A stretch of DNA of 64,000 bases, taken from contig OX422184.1 in the NCBI GenBank assembly GCA_949130485.1, forward strand, positions 10,733,996 to 10,797,995, read 5' to 3'. This DNA comes from Agelas oroides. Its lineage: Eukaryota; Porifera; Demospongiae; Agelasida; Agelasidae. Both the position numbers and the translations under genes were made by a program. The notes under the pieces are model-generated. The model was not told the origin of the DNA and made no database searches. It saw only the letters and a list, made by a program, of their open reading frames with translations. This document shows, piece by piece, positions 1-10,765 of this stretch. Positions within the stretch are counted from its first letter, which is position 1; every line of letters begins with the position of its first letter.

Positions 1-12
1 AAAAATTACGAG

Positions 13-505
13 TAGCTACCACAGTGTATTTAATTGCGAGAGGAAGGACAGCTGTAGTCAAAAAGACCCCGTCTTTATCCATCTCCACATAGATACACGT
101 GTCATAAAGTATAAAGCCCTTATCCTAACACACTCACACTCATAATTTAAAATGCGAATGAGCTTCACACCCATAACGTAACAGTAGTAAGTGTGAGGCT
201 CACTCACACTTGAGTTACTACTGTGAGGCTCACTCACAGTTGCGTTACGGGTGTGAAGCTCATTCACACTTGAGTTACTACTGTGAGGCTCACTCATCGT
301 TATGTTACGAGTGTGAAGCTCATTCACACTTTAGTTACTACTGTTACGTTATGGGTGTGAAGCTCATTCGCATTTTAAATTACGAGTGTGTTAGGATAAG
401 GGCTTTATACTTTATACACGTGTATCTATGTGGAGATGGATAAAGACGGGGTCTTTTTGACTGCAGCTGTCCTTCCTCTCGCAGTTAAATACACTGTGGT
501 AGCTA
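13..505. repeat. Head-to-head palindrome of the satellite unit
   Basis: Bases 13-190 reappear reverse-complemented at 335-505 with only a few changes. The arms contain the beginning of the satellite unit that is then repeated to about 2300, so the array starts with two units facing away from each other. The 144-bp centre consists of a 30-bp minisatellite. Such inverted ends are expected at the terminus of a DIRS-like element or at a junction between two of its copies; that link is inferred from the tyrosine-recombinase gene downstream. Confidence 0.85.
183..345. repeat. 30-bp minisatellite between the palindrome arms
   Basis: About five tandem copies of a 30-bp unit built on GTGAGGCTCACTCAC, alternating with GTGTGAAGCTCATTCAC variants. 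The unit length is a multiple of three, so both strands are open here and yield meaningless 10-residue repeat peptides. The same motif recurs at 61365-61490, again close to satellite-unit sequence. Confidence 0.85.
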
Positions 506-2300
506 AGTGGAGATCCCCTGCGGATGGGGTTGCGGGCCTGGGTGGGTTGACTGTACAAGCACTTTGCCTGAGCGAATACTCTCACTATCCACCACCTCAG
601 TCTCCGGCTCAATTATCTCTTCACCAAGGGGGTATCCTATGGTTAACTTTGGAAATGGGAATGGGGCTGGGGTTTGTAAAGATGTATTCGACTAAGCTGT
701 GGAAGGCTTGCTTGTGACCTAGTTACAACAGTAAGCCCAGATACTAAAACCTCTCTGTGTGCATGCTGTAGGTTTCTCTACGGGCTGGGTCAGGGGCTGT
801 GTTAGGATAAGGGCTTTATACTTTATACACATGTGGAGATGGATAAAGATGGGGTCTTTTTGACTACAGCTGTCCTTCCTCTCGCAGTTAAATACACTGT
901 GGTAGCTAAGTGGAGATCCCCTGCAGACGGGGTTGCGGGCCTGGGTGGGTTGAATGTACAAGCACATTGCCTGAGCGGATACGCTCACTATCCACCACCT
1001 CAGCCTCCGGCTCAATTATCTCTTCACCAAGGGGGTATCCTATGGTTAACTTTGGAAAATGGGAATGGGGTTGGGGGTTGTAAAGATGTATTCGACTAAG
1101 CTGTGGAAGGCTTGCTTGTGGCCTAGTTACAACAGTAAGCTCAGATACTAAAACCTCTCTGTGTGCATGCTGTAGGTTTCTCTGCGGGCTGGGTCAGGGG
1201 CTGTGTTAGGATAAGGGCTTTATACTTTATACACATGTATCTATGTGGAGATGGATAAAGACGGGGTCTTTTTGACTACAGCTGTCCTTCCTCTCGCAGT
1301 TAAATACACTGTGGTAGCTAAGTGGAGATCCCCTGCGGATGGGGTTGCGGGCCTGGGTGGGTTGACTGTACAAGCACTTTGCCTGAGCGAATACTCTCAC
1401 TATCCACCACCTCAGTCTCCGGCTCAATTATCTCTTCACCAAGGGGGTATCCTATGGTTAACTTTGGAAATGGGAATGGGGCTGGGGTTTGTAAAGATGT
1501 ATTCGACTAAGCTGTGGAAGGCTTGCTTGTGACCTAGTTACAACAGTAAGCCCAGATACTAAAACCTCTCTGTGTGCATGCTGTAGGTTTCTCTACGGGC
1601 TGGGTCAGGGGCTGTGTTAGGATAAGGGCTTTATACTTTATACACATGTGGAGATGGATAAAGATGGGGTCTTTTTGACTACAGCTGTCCTTCCTCTCGC
1701 AGTTAAATACACTGTGGTAGCTAAGTGGAGATCCCCTGCAGACGGGGTTGCGGGCCTGGGTGGGTTGAATGTACAAGCACATTGCCTGAGCGGATACGCT
1801 CACTATCCACCACCTCAGCCTCCGGCTCAATTATCTCTTCACCAAGGGGGTATCCTATGGTTAACTTTGGAAAATGGGAATGGGGTTGGGGGTTGTAAAG
1901 ATGTATTCGACTAAGCTGTGGAAGGCTTGCTTGTGGCCTAGTTACAACAGTAAGCTCAGATACTAAAACCTCTCTGTGTGCATGCTGTAGGTTTCTCTGC
2001 GGGCTGGGTCAGGGGCTGTGTTAGGATAAGGGCTTTATACTTTATACACATGTATCTATGTGGAGATGGATAAAGACGGGGTCTTTTTGACTACAGCTGT
2101 CCTTCCTCTCGCAGTTAAATACACTGTGGTAGCTAGGTGGAGATCCCCTGCGGACGGGGTTGCGGGCCTGGGTGGGTTGACTGTACAAGCACATTGCCTG
2201 AGCGGATACTCTCACTATCCACCACCTCAGCCTCCGGCTCAATTATCTCTTCACCAAGGGGGTATCCTATGGTTAACTTGGGAAAATGGGAATGGGGCTG
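388..2300 (+). repeat. Tandem satellite, alternating 411- and 404-bp units (815-bp higher-order repeat)
   Basis: The motif GTGTTAGGATAAGG starts at 388, 799, 1203, 1614 and 2018, giving spacings 411, 404, 411, 404. Alternate units are nearly identical at 815-bp distance, while neighbouring units differ by a small indel (presence or absence of TATCTATG) and scattered substitutions. The last unit runs directly into the RNase H reading frame of the tyrosine-recombinase retroelement, so the satellite probably arose by amplifying that element's left part. Open frames of 60-110 codons on both strands repeat with the unit and I do not regard them as genes. Confidence 0.9.
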
Positions 2301-2409
2301 GGACAAGGAACTATTTTTGGAGAGATATTCCTTCATGCACAGTGAGAAGTCTAGCCTGGTGCTCACTGTTATGCTGTTTAGGTCTAAGGTATGCCTGAGG
2401 TATTATGGT

Positions 2410-3102
2410 TGTTAGAACACGTGCGTCTTCGGGTGGATCCATTGAAGGATGCTGCGGGGCAAGGCTGACAGACTTTATCTGTACCTGCATGTTCAGAAGT
2501 TGTGTGTCGAGGGGGGAAACCTGTGGTGGTGGCAAACCTTCCTTTCATCATGGAATGGCATTTATGTATTTCCCCCAGCTGACTGCAAGCGGGTGGAGTT
2601 TGCATCAGATGCCTCCGGCGGCTGGGGTTGTGGGGCATGGTGGAAAATGGAATGGTTTCAATTTCAGTGGCCGCAACGAGCTAAGGAGCATCACATCACC
2701 TTTCTGGAGCTGGTGGCCGTAATGCTGGCCTGTGCAGCATGGGGTCCACAGTGGCAAGGTCGACTCGTTCACATCTGGTGTGACAATCAAGCAGCAGTGC
2801 ATGCAATTACAGCACGCTCCTGCAGAGATTCTGGCCTCATGCACCTGTTGCGATGCTTGTTTTTCATGGAGGCATCCTTTCAATTTCAGTTGTCAGCCAG
2901 TCATATTCCAGGAGTTAATAACATTTTAGCAGATCTCCTGTCCCGCAATAAACTACCTCTCTTCCTCTCCAAGGTCACACAGGCCAATGCCAAACCCGCA
3001 GCAATCCCACCTCAGCTACCCCGGTTGCTATTGGACACCAAGATGGACTGGACCTCTCCCACCTGGACTCAACTGTTCAGTTCTTTTGTTTTAAAGGCCT
3101 AG
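2410..3102 (+). CDS. DIRS-type RNase H domain (partial)
   Basis: The ORF contains the RNase H pattern FASDASGGWGCGAWW, then ELVAVMLACAAWG and WCDNQAAVHAI, which supply the D-E-D type acidic residues of the fold. The upstream WWWQTFLSSWNG segment is typical of the RT-to-RNase H connection in DIRS-like elements. The first ATG is at 2449, but homology extends a little upstream and the RT is missing, so this is a 5'-truncated relic. It stops at 3102, overlapping by a few codons the recombinase frame, which suggests that the two were one polyprotein or are linked by a frameshift. Confidence 0.75.
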
Positions 3103-4034
3103 CAAGCTCAACCCATCGGTCGTACCAGGCTGGATTGAATCGTTTTTGCAGATTTTGTATGCAACATAATGTTGATCCTTTTCCAGTATCTGAGTCCTTG
3201 TTGTGTTATTTTGTTGCTTCACTGGGCCAACAGAGATTAGCACCTAGCACAATCAAAACATACCTAGCCGGAAAAAGGCATGCCCAAATTGTGCGAGGCT
3301 ACCCAGCTCCACGTGAGTCCTCCTCCTTGCCACGGCTGGGGTTGCTCCAAGCAGGTGTGAAACGAGTACGTGCCGAGCAAGGCTCCACCACTACCAGAAG
3401 TCGCCTGCCGATTACCCCAAATCATGTTCGCCAGATTCGGGAAGTCTGGAATCCCAGAGCATCGGATATGGACACCCTGATGCTTTGGGCGGCAGTTACG
3501 AGCTGTTTTTTTGTTTTTTTTTTCTGCTCAGGAGAGATTATGGTTCTGTCAGCAGTGGCATTCGACCCAGCAGTTCACCTGGCATGGGATGATGTGGCAG
3601 TGGACAGTGTACAGAATCCTTTGGTCGTCCGCTTTCACTTGAAACGATCGAAATGCGAACAGTTTGGGAACGGAGTTGATGTGTTCATCGGTCGTAGTAG
3701 GGATGAGCTATGTCCGGTGACTGCTGTCCTTACCTACATCGCACAACGTGGTGACTGCCCGGGGGCTTTCTTTGTGTCAGAAGGAGGGAGACCACTCACC
3801 AAAGTGCGCTTTATTGCCAGGGTTCAGGCAGCTCTGCAGTCAGCAGGGGTCCAGTTTAGCGACTACACTGGACATAGCTTTCGGATAGGTGCGGCCACAG
3901 CTGCAGTCCAAGCTGGTATCCAAGATTCCACGATTCAGATGCTCGGGCGATGGAGCAGCACTGCCTTCCTCAGTTATCTCCGAACTCCTCGGGATCAGTT
4001 GGCACAGTTCACTGGGACACTGGCCAGGGTCTGA
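3090..4034 (+). CDS. Tyrosine recombinase of the YR retrotransposon, first catalytic Arg lost
   Basis: Frame is open from about 3090 (STHRSYQAGLNRF, the usual start of the SAM-like N-domain) to the stop at 4032-4034. The C-terminal catalytic domain shows GHSFR (His at 3873, Arg at 3882) and GRWSS...SYLRTP with the nucleophile Tyr codon at 3975-3977. The first catalytic arginine, normally in an RSGE motif, is Cys here (TGC at 3525-3527, reading CSGE), a change expected from CpG decay of CGC. It follows a T-rich tract coding FFVFFF. The enzyme would integrate the element's circular DNA intermediate; this copy is probably inactive. Confidence 0.8.
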   Translation, partial: FKGLASSTHRSYQAGLNRFCRFCMQHNVDPFPVSESLLCYFVASLGQQRLAPSTIKTYLAGKRHAQIVRGYPAPRESSSLPRLGLLQAGVKRVRAEQGSTTTRSRLPITPNHVRQIREVWNPRASDMDTLMLWAAVTSCFFVFFFCSGEIMVLSAVAFDPAVHLAWDDVAVDSVQNPLVVRFHLKRSKCEQFGNGVDVFIGRSRDELCPVTAVLTYIAQRGDCPGAFFVSEGGRPLTKVRFIARVQAALQSAGVQFSDYTGHSFRIGAATAAVQAGIQDSTIQMLGRWSSTAFLSYLRTPRDQLAQFTGTLARV

Positions 4035-4194
4035 ACGGAGCTGGAGATGCATGGCAATTGGGTTATGGAGTTTGTGTACGTTGTTGACATTCGATACTTC
4101 TCTCTATCTGTACCACATCGTATTGGGGTCCTTTGGGGGGGGGGGGTGTTGGTGGAGGATGCTCAAGTAGCACCTCCTAACCGCCACATCGTTT

Positions 4195-4273
4195 GGGCAG
4201 AGGGTGGGGCCCCAGGTGGACCCACCCCTCTAAGGAAAACTCCCCTTGCAAGTACCCCTAATACTGGGGATGG
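4195..4273 (+). repeat. 79-bp direct repeat, copy 1
   Basis: Identical over all 79 bases to 4796-4874. Begins GGGCAGAGGGTGGGGCCCC and ends ATACTGGGGATGG. Lies 160 bp downstream of the recombinase stop codon. Confidence 0.9.
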
Positions 4274-4293
4274 GATTAACCTCTACTTAACTC

Positions 4294-4455
4294 ATCCCCA
4301 GCTAAGTGATTACTGCACCCTGCCCTTCATGCAGTCAGTAAGCTGTTGGATGGTGGTCCGGGCTACGTGCCTTTATCAAGCCAAATGGAATTGGCCATTG
4401 TTTGACCTTTTGACCTTTGCCTTGCCCTCACTGGTATTTATATTTCCATTACGCC
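4294..4455 (+). repeat. Inverted-repeat arm, left
   Basis: Its reverse complement is found at 4875-5054 with a roughly 20-bp insertion and scattered changes. It directly follows the first 79-bp direct repeat, whereas the opposite arm directly follows the second. The combination direct repeat plus arm therefore occurs twice, with the arm flipped the second time. Confidence 0.85.
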
Positions 4456-4795
4456 ACTGAGGTTAACCGAGGTTAACCAGGGTCTGGGCCATGCGGCAAA
4501 ATGCGATGCGGGTGGCACACGGGAGCATGCGCACATTGAGGGCAGACTTCGTGCAGCTACGTCCTGAGCAGTCAGTGTTCTTCCCTCCCACCAACAACTC
4601 CTAATAAATCAGAACATCAGTTAGCCCGATAACCGCAGTTTTTCTTTTTCACTCGAGTGTAGTTCTTAAACATGCACACGTAGTACTTAACCTTGGCACT
4701 GGTAGCCTTGTGATCACTGTTTCTATAATTCATGTTCATTCAGTCTGTAGGTGTTGCCAGATCGTTTTCCACCCAAGATGGGTGTGACTGGGTCC

Positions 4796-4874
4796 GGGCA
4801 GAGGGTGGGGCCCCAGGTGGACCCACCCCTCTAAGGAAAACTCCCCTTGCAAGTACCCCTAATACTGGGGATGG
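4796..4874 (+). repeat. 79-bp direct repeat, copy 2
   Basis: Perfect copy of 4195-4273, about 600 bp downstream. Perfect identity in an otherwise decayed region points to recent duplication or to copying during retrotransposition. Confidence 0.9.
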
Positions 4875-5054
4875 CGTAATGGAAATATAAATACCAGTGA
4901 GGGCAGGGCAAAGGTCAAAAGGTCAAACAGTGGCCAATTCCATCCTGATAGTGGTATTGAGTCATGTGGCTTGATAAAGGCACGTAGCCCGGACCACCAT
5001 CCAACACCTTACAGACTGCATGAAGGGCAGGGTGCAGTAATCACTTAACTGGGG
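4875..5054 (-). repeat. Inverted-repeat arm, right
   Basis: Reverse complement of 4294-4455, starting at GCGTAATGGAAATATAAATACC. Contains an extra segment around 4946-4965 absent from the left arm. Confidence 0.85.
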
Positions 5055-5065
5055 ACGAGTTAAAT

Positions 5066-5909
5066 TTAGTACTGCCACTGAACACCTGGTTTCCCACGTG
5101 CTACTGGTTCTGCCGAATTTGTTCTAGCTAACCATCTAAATAACAGTGAAAACGTACCTTCGCTGGGAGTTTTGCCTTGGATTTCCCGTCATGTTCAACA
5201 GATGGCGAGTACTCGCTTTTCCACCGTTGTAGCTTATTCCGATTTCCATATCAAGAAGTTTTTGTCAAAAGCGATCATTGCGCTAATGGGTGTTAATCGC
5301 AAGGAATGCAGCTACTGCTTACAAACCGGAAATGTCATAATAATTACGCAGCTGCTTCACTGACACAGTGACAGCGTAGATGGTGACAGGGAGTGATGGA
5401 TAGCTACATTATTAAAGCGTGCGCTCACGATACTCTATTCACTTTTGAAGAAGGAAAAGATGGCTACTTAGAATTAAAGCAAGAGTAATCTGGTTACGAA
5501 GCTAGTGATAGGTAGCCAGCGTTATTGACCGCCTTTCCGGCCTCGGTTTTCTGCAGATTCCAGTGTACCCTTCCATCTCCACACTGAGCTAGCCTACCAG
5601 ATCAAAGTGGCCCTGAATTCTTCTACTCGGTCTGATCCCGATGTAAAGCTAAAATCCATCTGTTCATTGAAGACACGTATATGCCATCTTGGCCCAAGAA
5701 TAGGCAGTAAATCATCATATTTCTCAATCCCATATATATCATGACCTCGGTACTTCTTCAAGTTCTTCCCTGCTTGCTGCAACCCACCACTAAACAGAAA
5801 CTGATCATAAAGCAATTCTATCCTATGTCATACTAGAGACTGTTCGTATGCATAATGAAGTTATTTTCAATGTTATATTATACATCTACAGTGTTGCGTG
5901 ATGCATGAA
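5066..5909. other. No recognisable gene
   Basis: Contains short open frames only, including a 73-codon minus-strand frame at 5594-5815 whose product I do not recognise. No splice-consistent exon or repeat structure stood out. Confidence 0.4.
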
Positions 5910-6075
5910 CTAGTAAATTCCTTGCTCTCTTGCTTCCTTCGTCAGTTAAATGTTTGATGCGGTTTTGTTTTTCAATAAGCTGTTTTAGGGCTTCTTCACG
6001 ATGGCATGATGACCGAAAAAAGTTTTTAGCGATGACATCATTTAGTTTTTCGAGTCCTTGTTGAGTGAAGGCAAG
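5910..6075 (-). pseudogene. Fragment of a transposon-derived protein (copy A)
   Basis: Minus-strand translation gives FTQQGLEKLNDV, then FFRSSCHREEALKQ and LIEKQNRIKHLTD. This is clearly homologous to the minus-strand ORF at 15731-15991 (FTQQGLEKYNDV, RATCHRDTQALRQ, LEKQNRIEYL). I have seen such sequences repeatedly in marine invertebrate repeats but cannot name the family. Only about 55 codons remain here. Confidence 0.55.
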
Positions 6076-6185
6076 TATACAACCATGAATTGCTGCAGCT
6101 AAACATGCTATTTTCTAAACCTGATGAAGAGCTTTCTCCAGACACAATTGAAAGGTAGGGATGTCTACAAGTCTTCAAGTCAATA

Positions 6186-6272
6186 CATGTATTAGCCTCA
6201 TACCCAGGCACAGTCTGGGAAGAGAGGGAGCTCCTCCTCCCCGACTGTGCCTGGGTACAAGGCTAATACATG
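6186..6272. repeat. Short fold-back (MITE-like) hairpin
   Basis: Arms CATGTATTAGCCTCATACCC... and their reverse complement meet at a short G/C-rich centre. The core CCTCRTACCCAGGC motif also occurs singly at 43709-43760, 12700-12750 and 9740-9795, so it is a dispersed family. Confidence 0.7.
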
Positions 6273-7350
6273 TATATGGAATAGGACCAGTAACACACTG
6301 CAGAGATTTCCAGTTTGTCAACCAGGGACCAACAGTTAAACGCGGGCCAGCTGATCGTACATATGTACCGTTATAGCCATACTAAAATTTATGATCCGTC
6401 ATTGTTTAATACTAAAAGTTGGCTTACTTCGTTATCCAGAATGCCAAAACTGTTGGGTCAGCTTCAGGGGTTCCATCTTGACCTTCGTCCCCGCTCGCCC
6501 AGCAACATGGCAGGCAGGCTATAATAGCCAGAGTCGTGAAAACGACTAGTTCTACATCCCGGCGATAGCCCATGAGTTCAAAGGGCACCTTTCCACTGAA
6601 TCTGAAGCTCTGCTTTTCAATCTTGATCGGCTGAAACCAGGAGCAAGTTGCCAAGTCGAATTTGATATTAGAAGAATTCTTACACTTAGGGCTACACAAC
6701 TGTGAGTTAGAAAAATTGAAAATTTACGTAGAATTCGAGTTACGGGCCCTCAACGGTGAACGTGTGAGTGAATCCCTATCATTCAGTAAGGGTCCAGCAG
6801 CAGGAGTATTTACATAAACGGCCGGAAGATGGAACACAGTAGCAGCACAATAGTTATATGGATTAAAAGCTCTTGGTTGGTAGAACATAGCTGTGACTTA
6901 GAAAAATGGATATTTTTTACCTATAAAGGATTGTTGAGGAAAATATCATACTCTAACACTAATTTCCTATACTAATTGTAGCAGTGAAAGGTGTGAGTTG
7001 GTGTGAATTGCACAGAATGCACACAACTTCTTCCTATGACTGTCACTCGTACGACTGCTTCCTGAGTAAATCAGGTTTGTTTCCAAACTAAGCCTAATTA
7101 CCACTTGTTGAACTCAGGTAGTTGACAAGATATAACGCAACGAATCAACATAGTACAAAATCGCCATTATTTCTATATTTTCTCTCGTAGCCACGTCAAA
7201 AGTTCAAAAAGTTCAAAAGTTCATGTATGATCGCCCAACAGGGAGCATAAGTGAGATACAGTACAAAAGTTTCACAAATGTGCATACAAGCCATGAAATA
7301 CACAAAGTCAACCAGTTTCAGCCTCTCCATCATGATTTCAAATGTCATTT
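6273..7350. other. No recognisable gene
   Basis: AT-rich sequence with short frames such as a 91-codon minus-strand frame at 6424-6699 that I cannot assign. Confidence 0.35.
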
Positions 7351-7356
7351 CCAAGT

Positions 7357-8996
7357 TCAGTCTCGGTGCTCCTCCATAATGTGTTCGGCCAGCAAACCCT
7401 CGAGCTCCTCATCACAGAGTGGGCATGGCCTGTTCCCTCTCCAATGTGCACTCAACATCCTGCTCAGATTCTGCAGTCCCCTGACATGCCTGGGCACCAG
7501 GTCCATCACACTATCCCACAGCTTCGACCACCCCACCTCCACAATAAGCTGTGATTTCTCAGCGCACTCCTCCAGCATCTTTTCACTGTCTATCTTCCTT
7601 ATTTCCTTCCTTACATCCCTGAGATCCATACTCTCTGCTCCACTCAGTAGTTCATCTGTAAAAGGAGTTTTGAACCCAGCATCAAGCAAGTCGGTGATTG
7701 AGACATGCGTCATGCCTGTGCTCTTGTACGGGTGTGAAAATTGGATCCTGAAGGAGATGATGAGAGTGATGTCAGATGATGTTGAATCACTATGTCTGGT
7801 AAAAGAGTGTCGGGAGCTGGAGGAAGGCTTTGGAACATCTTGGAAAGTGCCTACACTTCCAAACTGAGTAGCAAAGATGGCATCAGCAGTCTGGTTAATG
7901 TGCAGTATGCCAGCTTCCCGAAGCAGGTCCCTCATTTGACTCATGGATCCCTCAGTCAATTCCTGCATTTTCTCTGCCAGACTCCTCAACTCCTCCCGCT
8001 CACTCACACCAGAAGTTGCCAGACTCTCAAAATGCTGCGCCCAGATCTTCAACATCTCTTCCTTGTCACTCACAATCCCACCATCCCTCATCAGCTTCAA
8101 ACAAGACTTCTTCCTTCGTTGAGGTAGCCTGAACCTGCTGGGTGCGCCACTCCGAAACAGTCTCTCCCTCTTCTGTATCCTCCTCCTCTCCTCCCTTGCG
8201 GCACATTCCCTGATCCTCATTCGCACAGCTCTCCTTGACTCCACCCGGTGATCAAAAAGCTCACCCTCACTTGGGCAGCCTGCATCCTTCCATATCCCTC
8301 TTGCCTCTTTACTCTGTGTGCAAGCTGATTTCAAGACAGCATCCCTAAACCATCTCCTCTTCTTTCCCTTCCCTCCAACAGTAGGAAGTGTCTTCTTTGC
8401 CACATCCGTTAACAACCATGCCACCTGCTTGATCTCTTCATCCACTTGCACTACATCAATGTAACTCCCATTCAAGAAGGGTGCCAATCTCTCTTTCACC
8501 TCTGCCATATACCCCAGTAAGTTGCCACTCCTCCTGGCTCCATCCCAGTCAATCTTCGCAATCGAATCTCCCTCCTCCAACCTTCCTACACTACCGCACA
8601 TAATATCTACAGCGAAGGGTAGGTGGTCGGACGTATTCAGATCAGCCTCAGATAGTGTCTCACATGATCTCAACAATGATACGGCATCAAGGTCCATCAG
8701 CACATAGTCCACGGTTGTAGTGGTAGTTATTACCTGCTCCAAAATCACAAGGTGCTCCCTATACACATCAAGCACTTTCACTCAGCCTATCATCTGCCCG
8801 TCCCCAAGACTCAAACTCTGCATCAATCTCTGACAGTCTAAACAGATCGTAAGGCCACAGCCAGGTTTCACAGAGAAACTGGACCTCCTGCCAGAACAGC
8901 TTCAATATATGGAATGCTACTGCTTATCCCCCTGCAGTTCCAAGATGTGATTTTGATGCCAGACCCTGGAGTCCCCCTACCAATGCGACCCTCCAT
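7357..8996 (-). pseudogene. LINE (non-LTR retrotransposon) ORF2, RT core deleted
   Basis: From an ATG at 8996 the minus strand encodes the start of an AP-type endonuclease (WNCRG, then after a frameshift CETWLWPYDLFRL with the catalytic Glu) and its end (SDHLPF with the catalytic Asp-His) near the start of a 474-codon frame at 8781. A basic linker follows, and the frame ends in CPLCDEE...HIMEEH, the Cys/His-rich finger found at LINE C-termini. Nearly all of the reverse transcriptase is missing between about residues 290 and 330 of the long frame. The piece at about 7670-7855 is in the opposite orientation. The long frame therefore survives only by chance across an inverted segment. Clade is uncertain, Jockey/CR1-like by layout. 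Confidence 0.75.
7670..7855 (+). pseudogene. Inverted internal segment of the LINE ORF2
   Basis: Plus-strand translation reads IETCVMPVLLYGCENWIL, the conserved post-RT segment of LINE proteins, and then DDVESLCLVKECRELEEGFGT, which normally lies directly upstream of the FTDELL...C-terminal part that is on the minus strand at 7670. The segment is therefore a piece of the same protein reversed in place, with an additional internal deletion after WIL. Confidence 0.7.
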
Positions 8997-9040
8997 TTGT
9001 ACCCTACCTCCACACCCCTCATTCTGCGCATGCGCATCGG

Positions 9041-9057
9041 GTATAAAGGGTTAAGGA
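9041..9057. repeat. Isolated piggyBac-type terminus
   Basis: Reads ...ATAAAGGGTTAA, the same end sequence as the piggyBac-like right end at 12655. No partner left end was found upstream, so it is an orphan end of a related element. Confidence 0.4.
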
Positions 9058-9789
9058 AATTTCATAGCTAAAACTCCCATGTGTACACCTTTAGGCTGCT
9101 TGTGGAAATTTTGTGGTACATCTACTAGTGAAAATCACGCTGATGACGAGAAATCTGATTATGAAAAACGCATTGAAGAAAAAAAGAGATCAATCGTTAC
9201 AAGAGGAAGTTGAAAGGGCTATGAACGATGCAGAACTGGAGGCATGTTAGTTTAATCATGATCATGTGTGTAAAATCCCTAGCCTTGTTCCCATGCCTCC
9301 CCCATTTTTTATGGAAGCAGAAGGGTGTGAAAAACAGAAAAGGCCTTGCATTGTTCATCATGTGAGTGGATACCAGATGGACATAGGTAGGAAGAAGCAC
9401 ATAGTCAAAAGCTTAACCCTTTAACCCCGATAGCGCCCATACGTGCCCGGAATTTCGACAACCAATAGTGTCCGAGTTAGCTTCTGGCCATTTATCGCTA
9501 CTGCTGTGCATTTTTTAATTAGTAGCTAGTTATTATAAGCCACAGGAAGTCAATCAAAGCATAATTAGCCGGGGTATCCCATAGGGACTTTCCCTGGAAA
9601 TTGCATTCGAAGTTTGCCTGCAGATCATTTAGCATTGTCACACAACAGCTTGAGCTTGGCGCTTTTGCAACCGCGCGTGTTGGATGCCAAAGTCCTCCAA
9701 TGCTTGTCCTATTCCATTATTCCAGGCCCTCTCCCGCTTTTCCGTACTGCAAGCAATGGAAAGCTGGGCGGGGCCTGGGAACGAGGCTA

Positions 9790-9906
9790 CGATTCAGTTT
9801 ATCCATTTCCCATGCAGCAGGAAAAGAACTGGTCTTGGCTGACGGTCTTTCTCGAGCTCTAGAAAGGGCTCGACTGTCAGTATGGTGGCCTTTATCACGT
9901 GAGTGA
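9790..9906 (+). pseudogene. Ty3/gypsy RNase H tail fragment
   Basis: Translation gives ISHAAGKELVLADGLSRA, the end of the RNase H domain of gypsy-like polyproteins. It is preceded by a fold-back motif at about 9720-9795 and followed by unrelated sequence. Confidence 0.6.
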
Positions 9907-10765
9907 CGTAGAGGGTAGAGAGAAGGTAGAGAGGACTTAATTGAGTGTAGTTGATATACCCACACACGATAATTGTTTGAGTGCTGTCGATTATAATAAT
10001 AATTTTACTGTATATACAGAGCTATGTAGGCCAATCTTCCAATAAGTTGCCCCCAAAAAAACTGATAGCTACACGGCTTGCAAAGCCAGTGGACAGAGTG
10101 TTCATCAAATACCTAAAGCAAGAGATGCTGGCTAACCTGACCACTGATGTAGCCCCAATGATTGGGCTTGTTCATCTGCAGCCTGAAGTGGAATCTGAAT
10201 TGTAAATTTATTTGTATTTCAAGGTAAAGGACAAACCATCAGACTCTATAATCAGTCTAAACCCTGAGCTAACTAAACTAAAGGCATTTGGAACTGATGT
10301 TAAGCTATATCAACTTCACACTTCTCGTCTTTTTTTTGATAACATTGTTCTGCGCTGTACAGCTTTACTGTCACTTTGTTTTATTTCAGAGCTCTGTATA
10401 TACTGTAACATTATAATCGCATTCGACGTTGCCATGTTCTGCCTTTCGCTATCTCGTGTCCTGCATCACGACGTCGCGTTGTAATATACCGTCAGTCTGT
10501 CAGATCGTGGCCAAAGTTTTTGGGGTGACAGGCATCAGTGTGCCTTTTTTTGATGTCGGGGTTTTCAACTTTCAGAATGTAGTAGCTTGATCAATTGCTG
10601 AGTCAATAAACGTTTTGTTAGGAATAATTCTAATAACCGCTATTTCAGTTGGCCTCCAAACAACAAAATCACTGAAATAAAAGAAAAAGTGAGAGTAAAG
10701 CTGTACAGCGCAAAACAATATTATCAAAAAATAAAAAGACAAAAGAAGTGTATAAATTTGGAATA

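Larger units (their letters stand above)
2300..5060 (+). mobile_element. DIRS/Ngaro-like tyrosine-recombinase retrotransposon, 3' part
   Basis: An RNase H domain of the DIRS type is followed directly by a tyrosine recombinase, an order found only in YR retrotransposons. The reverse transcriptase and gag that should lie upstream are absent; satellite DNA occupies that place. Downstream come a poly-G run, identical 79-bp direct repeats and long inverted arms, consistent with the complex termini of DIRS/Ngaro elements. Which of the two groups it belongs to cannot be settled without the reverse transcriptase. Confidence 0.75.

Noticed and set aside
183..345. Short regularly repeated 30-bp units resembling a CRISPR array
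   Set aside because: No unique spacers, repeats are contiguous, and the setting is an animal genome with no cas genes.
210..2400. Many 60-110-codon open frames on both strands across the satellite
   Set aside because: They repeat with the 404/411-bp unit and exist on both strands. They reflect repeat composition rather than genes.
3090..4034. Tyrosine recombinase read as a phage or bacterial integrase
   Set aside because: It directly follows a DIRS-type RNase H frame and eukaryotic repeats; the arrangement is that of a YR retrotransposon.
7223..7867. Plus-strand 214-codon ORF opposite the LINE
   Set aside because: Only its last third (the inverted LINE piece) has protein-like motifs; the rest is the antisense of the LINE C-terminus.
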